Source: Nitrosomonas sp. Nm166 (GTDB lineage Bacteria > Pseudomonadota > Gammaproteobacteria > Burkholderiales > Nitrosomonadaceae). Taken from it: a DNA stretch of 33,946 bases. Position numbers and translations under genes: made by a program. How positions within the stretch are numbered: the first letter of the stretch is position 1; each line of letters starts with the position of its first letter. The stretch spans positions 1 to 33,946 of the forward strand of contig NZ_FONE01000040.1 in assembly GCF_900112825.1 (NCBI RefSeq). The letters are read 5' to 3'. Positions 1-8,861 of the stretch are shown here, piece after piece. The notes beneath the pieces were generated by a model that ran no database searches, was not told the origin of the DNA, and saw nothing but the letters and a program-made list of their open reading frames with translations.

Positions 1-30
1 CGAAAAGCTCATATCAATTAACTCAATTGT

Positions 31-291
31 ATGATTAAAAACACTATTATATCATTAATCGCATCTGAAACTGGCTCTGACCGTGCAAAGTTCTCAGCCA
101 ATATGAATACTAGGGGTTGGTCCGGCTCACTAGTACCATATTTAGAGGATGACAAGAAGTGCCTTAGCTCATTGTTGGTGCATAAAAATAGCAACGTAAG
201 GCGGTGGGTGAAAGATTTTAATACTTATATTGATAAGCAAATTGAAGCAGAGTCGATTGGAGATGAAGAAAGAGACATAGCTCGATTTTAA
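31..291 (+). CDS. hypothetical protein, possibly a C-terminal remnant
   Basis: An 86-residue reading frame, not recognised. The C-terminal half (VRRWVKDFNTYIDKQIEAES, then a run of D/E) is charged and helical and resembles the tail of larger helical-repeat proteins. The frame is closed by a stop codon only nine bases upstream of the ATG, and there is no Shine-Dalgarno sequence before it, so it could be the surviving end of a longer gene. It is on the plus strand and ends 115 bp from the 3' end of the convergent tRNA gene. No signal peptide or membrane segment is visible. Confidence 0.4.
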   Translation: MIKNTIISLIASETGSDRAKFSANMNTRGWSGSLVPYLEDDKKCLSSLLVHKNSNVRRWVKDFNTYIDKQIEAESIGDEERDIARF

Positions 292-406
292 AATGTTGAC
301 AAGAAACCGTTACATCTTACCAACCACAATATTCAAATCTTTCGTCTACATAATGTCTATATTAATTTAATATATTTCTTATACATAAAATAACTTATTG
401 ATTTTA

Positions 407-482
407 TGGTGCCGACACCAAGAATCGAACTCGGGACCTTCTGATTACAAATCAGCTGCTCTACCATCTGAGCTATGCCGGC
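407..482 (-). tRNA. tRNA-Thr (anticodon TGT)
   Basis: The reverse strand folds as a full cloverleaf: acceptor GCCGGCA pairs with TGTCGGC (one G-U), the D arm is GCTC/GAGC, the anticodon arm is GCTGA-TTTGTAA-TCAGA with anticodon TGT at the centre, and the T arm contains GTTCGATTC. The 3' CCA is encoded. The outermost anticodon-stem pair is a G-A mismatch. It lies 35 bp downstream of sspB on the same strand. Confidence 0.95.
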
Positions 483-517
483 ATAACTGAATAGAATGTA
501 TCCAAATTAATTTGGGA

Positions 518-931
518 TTATTTGACTACCCGTAAATTGGGTTTACTTGTGTTCTTCAATGGAAGAACCGAGGAGCTTGGAATTGTATTATTTTGTTCAT
601 TATTTACCTGATTCTCATCTTTTTTATCAGAAGGAAATTCTATCCCCTGATGCACCTCCTTAGCAAATATTCCTTTAACTGCACTCATAGGTATCTTTAA
701 TTTTCTTGACACGCCATTAAAACGCGCCATAAAGTAAATAAAATCATTATTAATGATTAGATCATGAGCAGCTTTGACACTGATATTAAAGACTATCTCA
801 TCATTTATGGCACATTCCAAAGGAATATCCAATTCTGGATAAATCTTTACAGATATATAAGGCGTAAAATTGCTATCAATGCACCAATCATAAATAGAGC
901 GAATTAAATATGGTTTAGTACTAGCACTCAT
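518..931 (-). CDS. sspB: ClpXP protease specificity-enhancing factor SspB
   Basis: SspB is the adaptor that delivers ssrA-tagged proteins from stalled ribosomes to the ClpXP protease. The N-terminal 105 residues carry the family fold (opening KPYLIRSIYDWCIDSNFTPY, then the conserved NISVKAAHDL and FMARFNGVSRKLKIP stretches). A polar linker follows, then a short basic hydrophobic tail ending NLRVVK, which matches the C-terminal ClpX-docking motif. At 137 residues it is a little shorter than the E. coli protein. Its ATG overlaps the sspA stop as ATGA, so the two are almost certainly translationally coupled. No separate promoter is visible. Confidence 0.95.
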   Translation of the reverse strand: MSASTKPYLIRSIYDWCIDSNFTPYISVKIYPELDIPLECAINDEIVFNISVKAAHDLIINNDFIYFMARFNGVSRKLKIPMSAVKGIFAKEVHQGIEFPSDKKDENQVNNEQNNTIPSSSVLPLKNTSKPNLRVVK

Positions 932-1527
932 TTTCGCATAATTTTTTCTGATGCAGATAATGCATCAATGAATAGTGGGCGACTGAATAATCTCTCTGAA
1001 TACTTTAGCAATGGTGCTGCTTGTTTAGGTAAACGAATTTCGAAGTGCTCAAGGCGCCATAATAATGGCGCTATTGCAACATCAAGCATCGAAAACTCAT
1101 CTCCCAACATGAACTTTTGTTTCTCAAAAATTGGAGAAATAACTGTCAGATGATCTACAATTACTGCACGTGCTTTATCGATCGCCTTTTGGTCTGAGCT
1201 ATTAAACGCATCAATATGACAGAACAGTTCTTGCTCGAATCGATATAGCAATAAGCGTGCACGGGCACGCATTACTGGATCTGCAGGCATCAATTGTGGA
1301 TGCGGAAAGCGATCATCAATATACTCATTAATAATATTTGATTCATACAATACCAAATCACGTTCCACTAGTACAGGCGCTTTGCCATAAGGGCTAATTA
1401 CCGCTAAGTCTTCTGATTGATTATTTGGATCAACATCAATTACCTGGAAATCCATATCCTTCTCGTGTAAAACAATCCTACAGCGATGGCTATAGGGACA
1501 GGTAATTGTTGAATATAATGTCATCAT
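928..1527 (-). CDS. sspA: stringent starvation protein A (SspA), GST-fold
   Basis: SspA is an RNA polymerase-associated protein of glutathione-S-transferase fold that works in starvation and stress responses. The 199 residues show an N-terminal thioredoxin-like half (TLYSTITCPYSHRCRIVLHE, then PYGKAPVLVERDLVLYESNI with the cis-Pro region) and a C-terminal helical half from about residue 85. The family does not need GST activity. It lies 50 bp downstream of petC on the same strand and overlaps sspB by four bases. The petABC-sspAB order is common in betaproteobacteria, and cotranscription with petC is possible because no terminator is seen in the gap. Confidence 0.93.
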   Translation of the reverse strand: MMTLYSTITCPYSHRCRIVLHEKDMDFQVIDVDPNNQSEDLAVISPYGKAPVLVERDLVLYESNIINEYIDDRFPHPQLMPADPVMRARARLLLYRFEQELFCHIDAFNSSDQKAIDKARAVIVDHLTVISPIFEKQKFMLGDEFSMLDVAIAPLLWRLEHFEIRLPKQAAPLLKYSERLFSRPLFIDALSASEKIMRK

Positions 1528-1577
1528 AACTGCTATTTCTCTGGCTTAATTATCAATATTCAAAAGCTTAATGATAA

Positions 1578-2300
1578 TCAATGGATATCTTTCCAATATT
1601 CTTTTTTTAATGCGTAAGATAAAACCAGCATACCAAGCAGGAATATCATAACCATAAAACCTAACTCCTTACGAGTATTAGCATGAGGTTCACCTAAGTA
1701 AACTAGATAGTTAACCAGATCTCCTACAAATTTATCATACTCAGCAACGGTCAGGTTACCTGGTTTTTGGAGTGATAGGCTTTTTTGCTCTCCTTTATCA
1801 CTTGTTTTTACCACTAACTCTTGTTCACCTTGTAGTTGGTAAAGCACATGAGGCATCGCTACACGATCGAAGATAAGATTATTCCAGCCAGTTGCAGTGG
1901 CGTCATCACGGTAAAATGTACGCAAATAAGTATATAACCAATCTGCCCCGCGTGAACGAGCAATTACTGATAAATCAGGCGGAACAACACCAAACCATTC
2001 TTCACCTTCTTTTTTACGCATGGCTGATTGCATCAGATCCCCAACTTTCTGACCAGTATAAATCAATTTATCAAGAATCTGCTCATTACTCAGTCCGATA
2101 TCTCTATGGCGGTTATAGCGCATAAAACTAGCACCATGACAAGTCAGGCAGTAATTAACGAAGGTCTCGGCTCCGCGTTGCAGGGAAGCATTGTCTGTGA
2201 TATCAACTGGAGCTTTGTCTAAGGCTATACCAAGCTCTGCAGCAAGCAAGCTAACTGGAGCCATGCACAAGATAAATATAGCAATTATTATATTCTTCAT
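1578..2300 (-). CDS. petC: ubiquinol-cytochrome c reductase, cytochrome c1 subunit
   Basis: The c-type haem subunit of the bc1 complex, passing electrons from the Rieske centre to a soluble cytochrome c in the periplasm. Residues 1-21 form a Sec signal peptide ending LLAAE. The haem attachment site CLTCH is at residues 51-55, and the likely axial methionine is in VAMPHVLYQLQG. Near the C-terminus one membrane anchor (GFMVMIFLLGMLVLSYAL) is followed by a short basic cytoplasmic tail. Length 240 residues is normal for betaproteobacteria. The ATG overlaps the petB stop by four bases, consistent with coupled translation. In ammonia oxidisers this complex sits between the quinone pool and terminal or reverse electron flow. 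Confidence 0.96.
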   Translation of the reverse strand: MKNIIIAIFILCMAPVSLLAAELGIALDKAPVDITDNASLQRGAETFVNYCLTCHGASFMRYNRHRDIGLSNEQILDKLIYTGQKVGDLMQSAMRKKEGEEWFGVVPPDLSVIARSRGADWLYTYLRTFYRDDATATGWNNLIFDRVAMPHVLYQLQGEQELVVKTSDKGEQKSLSLQKPGNLTVAEYDKFVGDLVNYLVYLGEPHANTRKELGFMVMIFLLGMLVLSYALKKEYWKDIH

Positions 2301-3544
2301 TTTGTTACTCTTTTGGGCTCAGGTTTTGTCTTATCTATCTTGCTATACCACGGCATTAAGATAAAGAATGCAAAATAAATAACTGTAAAGATTTGGGCTA
2401 GTAAGGTATATAAAGGAGTTGGAGATTTTGTTCCAAGCCAACCCAGGACAAAAAAGCTAATCACAAAGAGTGTTAGTGCTGTTTTAAAATATGGACCTTT
2501 ATATCGAATAGACTTTACTGGACTTCTATCTAGCCAAGGTAAGAAACAAAATATAACCACGGAAGCGGCCATCAATATTACACCCCATAATTTTGCATCT
2601 ATCCATAGAAAGTTAACAGTTACTGCGCGCAACATGGAGTAGTATGGTGTGAAGTACCAAACCGGCGCAATATGATCAGGTGTCTGCAATGTATTAGCAG
2701 GAATAAAATTATTATATTCTAGAAAATAGCCACCCATTTCCGGAGCAAAGAAGATAATTCCGCCAAATACCAGCAGAAATACTACGATTCCAACAATATC
2801 TTTAACACTGTAATATGGATGAAATGGTATTCCATCGACAGGAATCCCTGTTTGGGGATTCTTATTTGCTTTTATTTCTATACCATCTGGATTATTTGAT
2901 CCGGTCTCATGCAATGCTAATATATGGACAAGAACCAGAACCACCAATAATATAGGCAATGTGACTACGTGATATGCAAAGAATCGATTAAGTGCAGCAT
3001 CTGAAAGGGTGAAATCGCCCAAAAGCCATTGAGAAAGCGTATCGCCGATTACTGGAATAGCTCCAAACATACTCACAATGACTTGCGCACCCCAGTAGGA
3101 CATTTGTCCCCAAGGTAAAATATATCCGGTAAATGCCAAACTCATCAGCACAAAAAAGATGGCCATACCAATCAACCATAAAAGCTCACGTGGTTTTCGA
3201 TAAGAACCATACATCATTCCCCGAAACATATGCAGATAAACCACAACAAAAAACATGGATGCACCAGTAGAATGCATATAGCGAATCAACCAACCATAAT
3301 TCACATCTCGCATAATATATTCTACCGAAGCAAATGCCAGGCTAGCGTCTGGCTTATAATTCATGGTGAGAAAAATACCAGTGATCAGCTGATTGATTAA
3401 CACCAGCAATGCTAATGAACCAAAGTAATACCAAAAATTAAAATTCTTCGGTGCATAATACTCAGAAAGATGCGCTCTCCAATTTGATGTTAGTGGAAAA
3501 CGTTCATCAATCCATCCAATCATTGAATTAAATAGCTTACTCAT
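2297..3544 (-). CDS. petB: ubiquinol-cytochrome c reductase, cytochrome b subunit
   Basis: The membrane subunit that holds both b haems and the Qo and Qi quinone sites. Haem-ligand histidine pairs appear in HSTGASMFFVVVYLHMFRG and in AYHVVTLPILLVVLVLVH. About eight to nine membrane helices are visible, including a long C-terminal one. The Qo motif reads PVWY (in HIAPVWYFTPYYSML) rather than the PEWY of mitochondria; this variant is reported in beta- and gammaproteobacteria. I place the start at the ATG giving MSKLFNSMIGWIDERFP, one base after the petA stop, with GAGG 12 bases upstream. An in-frame TTG at 3574 would add ten residues and overlap petA by 29 bp, which is less likely. Confidence 0.95.
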   Translation of the reverse strand: MSKLFNSMIGWIDERFPLTSNWRAHLSEYYAPKNFNFWYYFGSLALLVLINQLITGIFLTMNYKPDASLAFASVEYIMRDVNYGWLIRYMHSTGASMFFVVVYLHMFRGMMYGSYRKPRELLWLIGMAIFFVLMSLAFTGYILPWGQMSYWGAQVIVSMFGAIPVIGDTLSQWLLGDFTLSDAALNRFFAYHVVTLPILLVVLVLVHILALHETGSNNPDGIEIKANKNPQTGIPVDGIPFHPYYSVKDIVGIVVFLLVFGGIIFFAPEMGGYFLEYNNFIPANTLQTPDHIAPVWYFTPYYSMLRAVTVNFLWIDAKLWGVILMAASVVIFCFLPWLDRSPVKSIRYKGPYFKTALTLFVISFFVLGWLGTKSPTPLYTLLAQIFTVIYFAFFILMPWYSKIDKTKPEPKRVTK

Positions 3545-3545
3545 T

Positions 3546-4154
3546 TTACGCAGATCCCTCGCTTTCTGCTCCAATTAAAAGACGATTATCACTCAGGTAA
3601 GTATGAGGAGGAACAACCATATTAGATGGCGCCGGTACATTTTTATACACACGACCGGCCAGATCAAATTTTGACCCATGACAAGGACAGAAAAAACCTC
3701 CTAGCCAATCAGGACCAAGATCCGCAGGAGCAACTTCTTTTCTGAATACAGGAGAACATCCTAAATGTGTACAGACACCTTCGATAACCAGTATCTCGGG
3801 TTTTATTGAGCGTGTGCGATTTTTTGCATAATCTGGCTGTTGCTTCTTTTCTGAAGTTGGATCGGCTAAATCAGCCTCAATTTTTACAAGAGTTTCCAGC
3901 ATTTCCGGTGTGCGATCTAAAATCCACACAACTTTTCCACGCCACTCGACCATTAACAGCATACCAGGCTCAAGTTTTGATATGTCAACTTCTACTGGCG
4001 CTCCCGCTGCTTTAGCTCGCTCACTGGGCATCATGCTTAACAAAAACGGCGTAGCAATTGCGGCACCAGCAATACCCCCCGCCACTGAAGTCGCAGCAAC
4101 CAGAAACTTTCTTCTGCCACTCATCCTCTCATTGATACTGAAACTATCAGGCAT
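3546..4154 (-). CDS. petA: ubiquinol-cytochrome c reductase, Rieske iron-sulfur subunit
   Basis: The mobile 2Fe-2S subunit of the bc1 complex. The N-terminus carries a twin-arginine signal (GRRKFLVAATSVAGG) and a hydrophobic anchor, so it is folded before Tat export and stays membrane-tethered. Cluster-binding motifs CTHLGC and CPCHGS supply the two Cys and two His ligands plus the disulfide cysteines. A C-terminal PAPSNMVVPP segment is typical of the family. The start is taken at ATG 4154 (MPDSFSIN); a TTG two codons earlier is the only upstream alternative. It is the first gene of petABC, about 320 bp from the secA stop. Confidence 0.96.
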   Translation of the reverse strand: MPDSFSINERMSGRRKFLVAATSVAGGIAGAAIATPFLLSMMPSERAKAAGAPVEVDISKLEPGMLLMVEWRGKVVWILDRTPEMLETLVKIEADLADPTSEKKQQPDYAKNRTRSIKPEILVIEGVCTHLGCSPVFRKEVAPADLGPDWLGGFFCPCHGSKFDLAGRVYKNVPAPSNMVVPPHTYLSDNRLLIGAESEGSA

Positions 4155-4477
4155 ATTCAACTATTCCATCAGTAATATTTTTCACGAAAAAACTAACATA
4201 AAACGGCAAATTCGCTTTACACCAGCAATTTCACTGGCAAATTTTATAAATTATAAAGGTGCGCAGTATAACATAACCATTATTGGATTATGAGAATAAC
4301 TTAAAAGTATTTCTTAGTTACTCTGATATCTGCAAAACCATCCACCATGGAATATAAGCCTATGATTTTAAGTACTTATGACCTTCTAGAGCCCCGACTC
4401 ATCCAGCTCTGTAGTTTAAGCTCTGCAGTTTATTTAGAAATACATACTTAATATAAATAGATCATTTTTCTTGCTTG
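4155..4477. other. intergenic region between secA and petA
   Basis: A 323-bp AT-rich gap without a credible gene. It must hold the secA transcription end and the petABC promoter (see 4265-4270). The secA-proximal part has the heptamer AGCTCTG repeated at about 4405-4426 but no strong terminator hairpin with a T run. A 127-residue plus-strand frame that overlaps it is only the antisense of petA extended into the gap. Confidence 0.5.
4265..4270 (-). promoter_or_regulatory. candidate extended -10 element for petABC
   Basis: On the minus strand the sequence TGTTATACT gives an extended -10 (TGn plus TATACT) about 110 bases upstream of the petA ATG. A second AT-rich -10-like hexamer (TATAAT) lies at 4250-4255. 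Neither has a convincing -35 at 17 bp spacing, so this is a weak call made from sequence alone. Confidence 0.3.
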
Positions 4478-7210
4478 CTATTTGATCTTACCGTGACACT
4501 GCTTATATTTTTTACCGGATCCACAAGGGCAGGGTTGATTGCGACCCACTTTGCCATTTTGACGTACAAAAGGCTGTAATTTTTCCTCTTGATTTTTCTC
4601 ATATCCTGCTTCTTCATCTAGTGCCTCCTTATAGTCAGCATGATGAAATTGCACGTTTTCTGGTGACCGTAATGTTTCCGTCACAGCTTCTACTTGTTGC
4701 TCACTCTTTATCTGTACAGTCAAAAGTATCTGGGTCACCTCGCTTTTGATTTCTTCGAGCATATGAGAAAACAACTCAAAAGCTTCCCGCTTATACTCCT
4801 GTTTTGGATTCTTCTGCGCATAACCCCGCAAATGAATACCTTGACGCAAATGATCCAAAGCCGCCAAATGCTCTCGCCAATGCGAATCCAGAGTTTGCAG
4901 CATCACGACTCGCTCGTAATGATGCATAATCTCATCCCCCACCTTCTCTACTTTAGCTTGATATTGCTCATGAGCCAGGTTAAGAATACGCTCGCACAAG
5001 TTTTCCTCATGCAATGCTGGTTCCTGCTCAAGCCATCTTTGCAGAGGGAAATGTAGCTGGTATTCCGCCGCGAGCGCTTTCTCTAAACCCACCACATCCC
5101 ATTGTTCTTCAACACTTCCCGGTGGAATATACAAACTGAATAGATTTCTTAAAACACTCTCTCGTATCGCCGTGATTGTCTCCGAGATATCATGCTCCGC
5201 TTCTAATAACTCATTACGCTGCTGATAAATCACTTGTCGCTGATCGTTAGCAACGTCATCATATTCCAATAGTTGTTTGCGCATATCAAAATTTCTCGCT
5301 TCCACTTTGCGCTGAGCATTTTCAATGGCGCGAGTTACCCAAGGATGTTCAATCGCCTCTCCTTCAGGCATTTTAAGGCGCGTCATAATATTAGCTACAC
5401 GGTCCGATGCAAATATCCGCAGCAGAGGGTCTTCCAATGAAAGATAGAAACGGCTGGAGCCCGGGTCTCCCTGTCTGCCTGACCGTCCACGTAACTGATT
5501 ATCTACGCGACGAGACTCATGCCGCTCAGTGCCAATAATATGTAAACCGCCTGTTTTTAAAACTTCTTCATGGGTTACTTTCCATTTCGAGTACACTTCG
5601 TTAATTTGTTTTTCTTTGGCTTCTTCGCTCAACTTCTCGTCGTGCCGTATACGCTCGATCTCCGGTTCCGGATTACCTCCCAGTACAATATCAGTACCAC
5701 GACCTGCCATATTGGTCGCGATGGTGATCATTTTAGGTCGACCCGCTTGTGCAACAATGCTTGCCTCACTGGCATGCTGTTTGGCGTTCAGAACTTGATG
5801 CGGCAGTTTCTCCCGATTCAGCAACTTGGATAGCAATTCATTATTCTCAATGGATGTCGTACCTACCAGAACCGGCTGGCCACTCTCATAACAGTCCTTG
5901 ATTCCCTGAATAATGGCGTCATTTTTCTCTTTCGTGGTGCGAAATACCTGATCCATCCGGTCATCCCGAATCATCTGACGATGAGTCGGGATAATGACTG
6001 TCTCCAATCCATAAATTTGTTGAAATTCCGCTGCCTCAGTATCGGCCGTACCCGTCATGCCTGATAACTTGTGATACATGCGGAAATAATTCTGAAAAGT
6101 AATGGAAGCAAGTGTTTGATTTTCTTTCTGAATAGAAACCCCCTCTTTCGCCTCCACAGCTTGGTGCAATCCATCTGACCAACGTCGGCCAGCCATCAGG
6201 CGTCCGGTAAACTCATCGACGATCACCACTTCGCCATCTTGCACTACATAATGCTGATCCAGGAAATATAAACTATGCGCCCGCAGACCTGCATTCAAGT
6301 GATGGATCAAGTTGATATTGGCTGGATCATAAAGACTGGATCCGGACTTCAACAATCCAGCCTCGGTCAATAATTTTTCGGCATGTTCAAAACCAGACTC
6401 GCTCAGAGTAACCTGATGGGATTTTTCATCCACACTAAAATCACCTGGTCCATCTTCTGTTTCTTGACGCATGAGCTTGGGAATCAACGCATTGATGCGC
6501 ACATAAATTTCTGTATCACCTTCTGCCTGCCCGGAAATAATGAGTGGTGTACGTGCTTCATCAATCAAAATCGAATCCACTTCGTCAACGATGGCAAAAT
6601 TGAGTAGGCGTTGTGCGCGTTCGTAGGGGTGTGTCACCATATTGTCACGCAAATAATCAAAACCATACTCATTATTAGTGCCATAAGTAATATCCGCCGC
6701 GTAAGCGGCCTGTTTATCGCTATGTGGCATTTGCGCATAAATCACACCCACACTCATCCCGAGGAATTGATAAATTTTCCCCATCCAGTCAGCATCACGC
6801 TTGGCTAAATAATCGTTGACAGTAATGATATGGACACCTTTACCTGATAGTGCATTCAGATAGGCTGGCAAAGTCGCCATTAGCGTTTTACCTTCACCTG
6901 TACGCATTTCAGCAATTTTTCCTCCATGCAATACCATTCCACCGATGAGTTGCACATCAAAATGGCGCATCTCTAAAACGCGCTTTCCAACTTCGCGCAC
7001 CACAGCAAAAGCCTCTGGCAATAACGCATCCAATGTTTCTCCATTATGAATGCGCTGCTTGAACTCATCCGTTTTGGCACGTAAATCAGCATCCGACAAT
7101 CCCACAATGGCTGGTTCCATTTCGTTAATACTTCGCACAGTTTGAGAATACTGTCTGATCATTCGATCATTACGGCTACCAAAAATCTTTTTAAGTAGGT
7201 TACTTAGCAT
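4478..7210 (-). CDS. secA: preprotein translocase ATPase SecA
   Basis: The motor ATPase that drives unfolded preproteins through SecYEG. All 910 residues of a normal proteobacterial SecA are present. Walker A is MRTGEGKTL at residues 102-110, and the DEAD-box-like motif is VDEVD near residue 210 followed by [11 protein letters not shown]. The second helicase lobe has [13 protein letters not shown] and [15 protein letters not shown]-terminal zinc-binding tail (C894, C896, C905, H906) binds SecB and the ribosome. The start [11 protein letters not shown] fits the family. It is separated from the upstream M23 gene by a terminator, so it has its own promoter in the 7211-7241 stretch or nearby. Confidence 0.98.
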   Translation of the reverse strand: MLSNLLKKIFGSRNDRMIRQYSQTVRSINEMEPAIVGLSDADLRAKTDEFKQRIHNGETLDALLPEAFAVVREVGKRVLEMRHFDVQLIGGMVLHGGKIAEMRTGEGKTLMATLPAYLNALSGKGVHIITVNDYLAKRDADWMGKIYQFLGMSVGVIYAQMPHSDKQAAYAADITYGTNNEYGFDYLRDNMVTHPYERAQRLLNFAIVDEVDSILIDEARTPLIISGQAEGDTEIYVRINALIPKLMRQETEDGPGDFSVDEKSHQVTLSESGFEHAEKLLTEAGLLKSGSSLYDPANINLIHHLNAGLRAHSLYFLDQHYVVQDGEVVIVDEFTGRLMAGRRWSDGLHQAVEAKEGVSIQKENQTLASITFQNYFRMYHKLSGMTGTADTEAAEFQQIYGLETVIIPTHRQMIRDDRMDQVFRTTKEKNDAIIQGIKDCYESGQPVLVGTTSIENNELLSKLLNREKLPHQVLNAKQHASEASIVAQAGRPKMITIATNMAGRGTDIVLGGNPEPEIERIRHDEKLSEEAKEKQINEVYSKWKVTHEEVLKTGGLHIIGTERHESRRVDNQLRGRSGRQGDPGSSRFYLSLEDPLLRIFASDRVANIMTRLKMPEGEAIEHPWVTRAIENAQRKVEARNFDMRKQLLEYDDVANDQRQVIYQQRNELLEAEHDISETITAIRESVLRNLFSLYIPPGSVEEQWDVVGLEKALAAEYQLHFPLQRWLEQEPALHEENLCERILNLAHEQYQAKVEKVGDEIMHHYERVVMLQTLDSHWREHLAALDHLRQGIHLRGYAQKNPKQEYKREAFELFSHMLEEIKSEVTQILLTVQIKSEQQVEAVTETLRSPENVQFHHADYKEALDEEAGYEKNQEEKLQPFVRQNGKVGRNQPCPCGSGKKYKQCHGKIK

Positions 7211-7241
7211 AAAGTCTCTGAAAGTTCTGTTTAAACATTTG

Positions 7242-7276
7242 TTTAAAAAATAAAGGGTGAGATTTGTACCTCACCC
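7242..7276 (-). terminator. Rho-independent terminator after the M23 peptidase gene
   Basis: A perfect 7-bp stem (GGGTGAG / CTCACCC, 7255-7276) with an 8-base loop is followed, on the minus strand, by TTTATTTTTT. It lies 120 bp past the M23 stop and 32 bp before the secA start, so it insulates secA from the upstream gene. Confidence 0.75.
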
Positions 7277-7396
7277 ACAACAATACTTAAAATATCAGCT
7301 CAAAACCGATCCTATTTAAGATACGCAATAGGAAAACACAGAGTATTCAAAAACATAAGCATTCATTTATGAATAATCAATAATTGCTTAAGTTAT

Positions 7397-8314
7397 TTAA
7401 CTTGGTTTTTTCAAAAACCTGGATGGATTAAGCGGTTTGTCCTTATGTCTAATTTCAAAATGCAAATGCGCTCCTGTCGAACGCCCTGTATTGCCCACTT
7501 CAGCTATTTTCTCCCCTTGCAACACGACTTGCCCGAGCCTGACCAAACGCTTTGAGGCATGGGCATAACGACTTACCAAATCATCACCATGATCAATCTC
7601 GATCATATTACCATATTCAGGATGGCGATCCGAATAGACCACCACGCCACCGGCAGCAGCTTTTATCGGTGTGCCTATTTCTGCAGAGAAATCCACTCCC
7701 TCGTGGAATGCCTTTTTTCCCGTGAATGGATCTATCCGGTAACCGTAACCTGAAGAATACCAGTCTGTTTCAACAGGCATGGCAGAAGGCAGAACATACT
7801 TTGTGAGTCTGTCGCGGCGCAACAAAGATTCCAGCGCACTCAATTTATCAGTCCTCTCATCAAGTATCTTCGATAATTCCTGAAGCTTATGGTTAAACTC
7901 ACTAAAAGTCAGTTCTTCAGATGGAAAATCACTATGCGCCCCCCCTTGCCCTGGCGTTACATCGAATAAGAAATCTCGCGATTTGATGCCGGAGGATTCC
8001 ACCAGCCGCTCACCCAGAGCATCTAAACGCAATAATTGCGCCTGCATTTGCCCTAGTTTACTCGCCATAACATTTAGATTATCTTGCAAATGGGTTTGAA
8101 TCTTTTGATGTCTTTCTTCTTGAGGATTGACCAATACCGCTCTCAATAGAGGTGCATCGATTCGATCGGCATAACGCAGGGAAATAAAATTCAAGATTAG
8201 AGCTAGTGCTATAGTAATCAATATAAAAATACTAATTAATAATGCAATGCGTTTCCCTGTTAAAGTTATTTTTCTTGCTCGTTCAGACTTATTAGAAATA
8301 AAAATAATATTCAT
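7397..8314 (-). CDS. M23 family metallopeptidase, membrane-anchored
   Basis: A LytM-type zinc endopeptidase or LytM-like factor acting on peptidoglycan cross-links in the periplasm. After a short cytoplasmic N-terminus there is one membrane helix (about residues 23-46), then a coiled-coil-like region of roughly 110 residues, then the M23 domain. The catalytic signature is complete: H204-EGV-D208 in AFHEGVDFSA, and HLHFEI with H283 and H285, with SGYGYRIDPFTG ahead of it. The start is taken at ATG (MNIIFISN), which has GGTGA eight to nine bases upstream; an in-frame GTG at 8326 adds four residues. The start codon is only 32 bp from that of the divergent dciA. The gene is typically found beside secA in betaproteobacteria. 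Confidence 0.88.
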   Translation of the reverse strand: MNIIFISNKSERARKITLTGKRIALLISIFILITIALALILNFISLRYADRIDAPLLRAVLVNPQEERHQKIQTHLQDNLNVMASKLGQMQAQLLRLDALGERLVESSGIKSRDFLFDVTPGQGGAHSDFPSEELTFSEFNHKLQELSKILDERTDKLSALESLLRRDRLTKYVLPSAMPVETDWYSSGYGYRIDPFTGKKAFHEGVDFSAEIGTPIKAAAGGVVVYSDRHPEYGNMIEIDHGDDLVSRYAHASKRLVRLGQVVLQGEKIAEVGNTGRSTGAHLHFEIRHKDKPLNPSRFLKKPS

Positions 8315-8346
8315 ATGCGTATTCACCGGATATTTTTTAAATAGCC

Positions 8347-8811
8347 ATGACCTCTTATAAAGTTAATTCTTATCTTAACCTTCTTGGCAAGACACCTGAA
8401 TATGAGAATTTATTCTCTTTAGCTCATCAATTACGTGCAAATCAATTAACTTTCGCTAAACTTGTTCCAGCGCATTTGGCGAAGCACTGTAACATCAGTC
8501 GAATTTCAAATGGCAGGTTAATCATCATGGTTGAAAATGGCGCTATTGCATCAAAACTTAAGCAATATTCCCCATCTTTGCTACTAAAATTGCAGGCGCT
8601 AGGTTGGGAAGTTACTGCAATTCAAATTTTGGTGCAAGCACATCACCTCACAAAAAATACAAAACCTTTAGCAGAGCAAGGATGTATCAAGAGAAAAATA
8701 AAACTGAGTCAAACCGCACAGGATTGTTTAGATCAACTCGCTGCAACACTGCCAGAATCTGAGTTAAGAGATGCTATCCAGCTATTTCTAAAAAAACACC
8801 AAAGTGATTGA
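8347..8811 (+). CDS. dciA: DUF721 / DciA-like protein
   Basis: DciA is the ancestral loader or operator of the replicative helicase DnaB in bacteria that lack DnaC. Residues about 8-100 fit the DUF721 pattern: LGKTPEYENLFSLAHQLRA, then LVPAHLAKHCNISRISNGRL and LIIMVENGAIASKLKQYSP, with the alternating beta-strand and helix layout of the family. The C-terminal third is helical and polar. Length 154 residues is ordinary for betaproteobacterial members. It diverges from the M23 gene with only about 30 bp between the two starts, so promoters must lie inside the neighbouring coding sequences. The DUF721 / M23 / secA cluster supports the call; helicase function is inferred from the family. Confidence 0.75.
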   Translation: MTSYKVNSYLNLLGKTPEYENLFSLAHQLRANQLTFAKLVPAHLAKHCNISRISNGRLIIMVENGAIASKLKQYSPSLLLKLQALGWEVTAIQILVQAHHLTKNTKPLAEQGCIKRKIKLSQTAQDCLDQLAATLPESELRDAIQLFLKKHQSD

Positions 8812-8861
8812 AGTATCTTACAGGTTATCGAATTCAGCATCTGCAGCTAATCTCAGAGCTC

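Noticed and set aside
968..1153. 61-codon plus-strand frame inside sspA
   Set aside because: Antisense shadow of a well-supported conserved gene.
3545..3574. TTG start for petB at 3574
   Set aside because: It would overlap petA by 29 bp; the ATG at 3544 gives the family N-terminus and lies directly after the petA stop.
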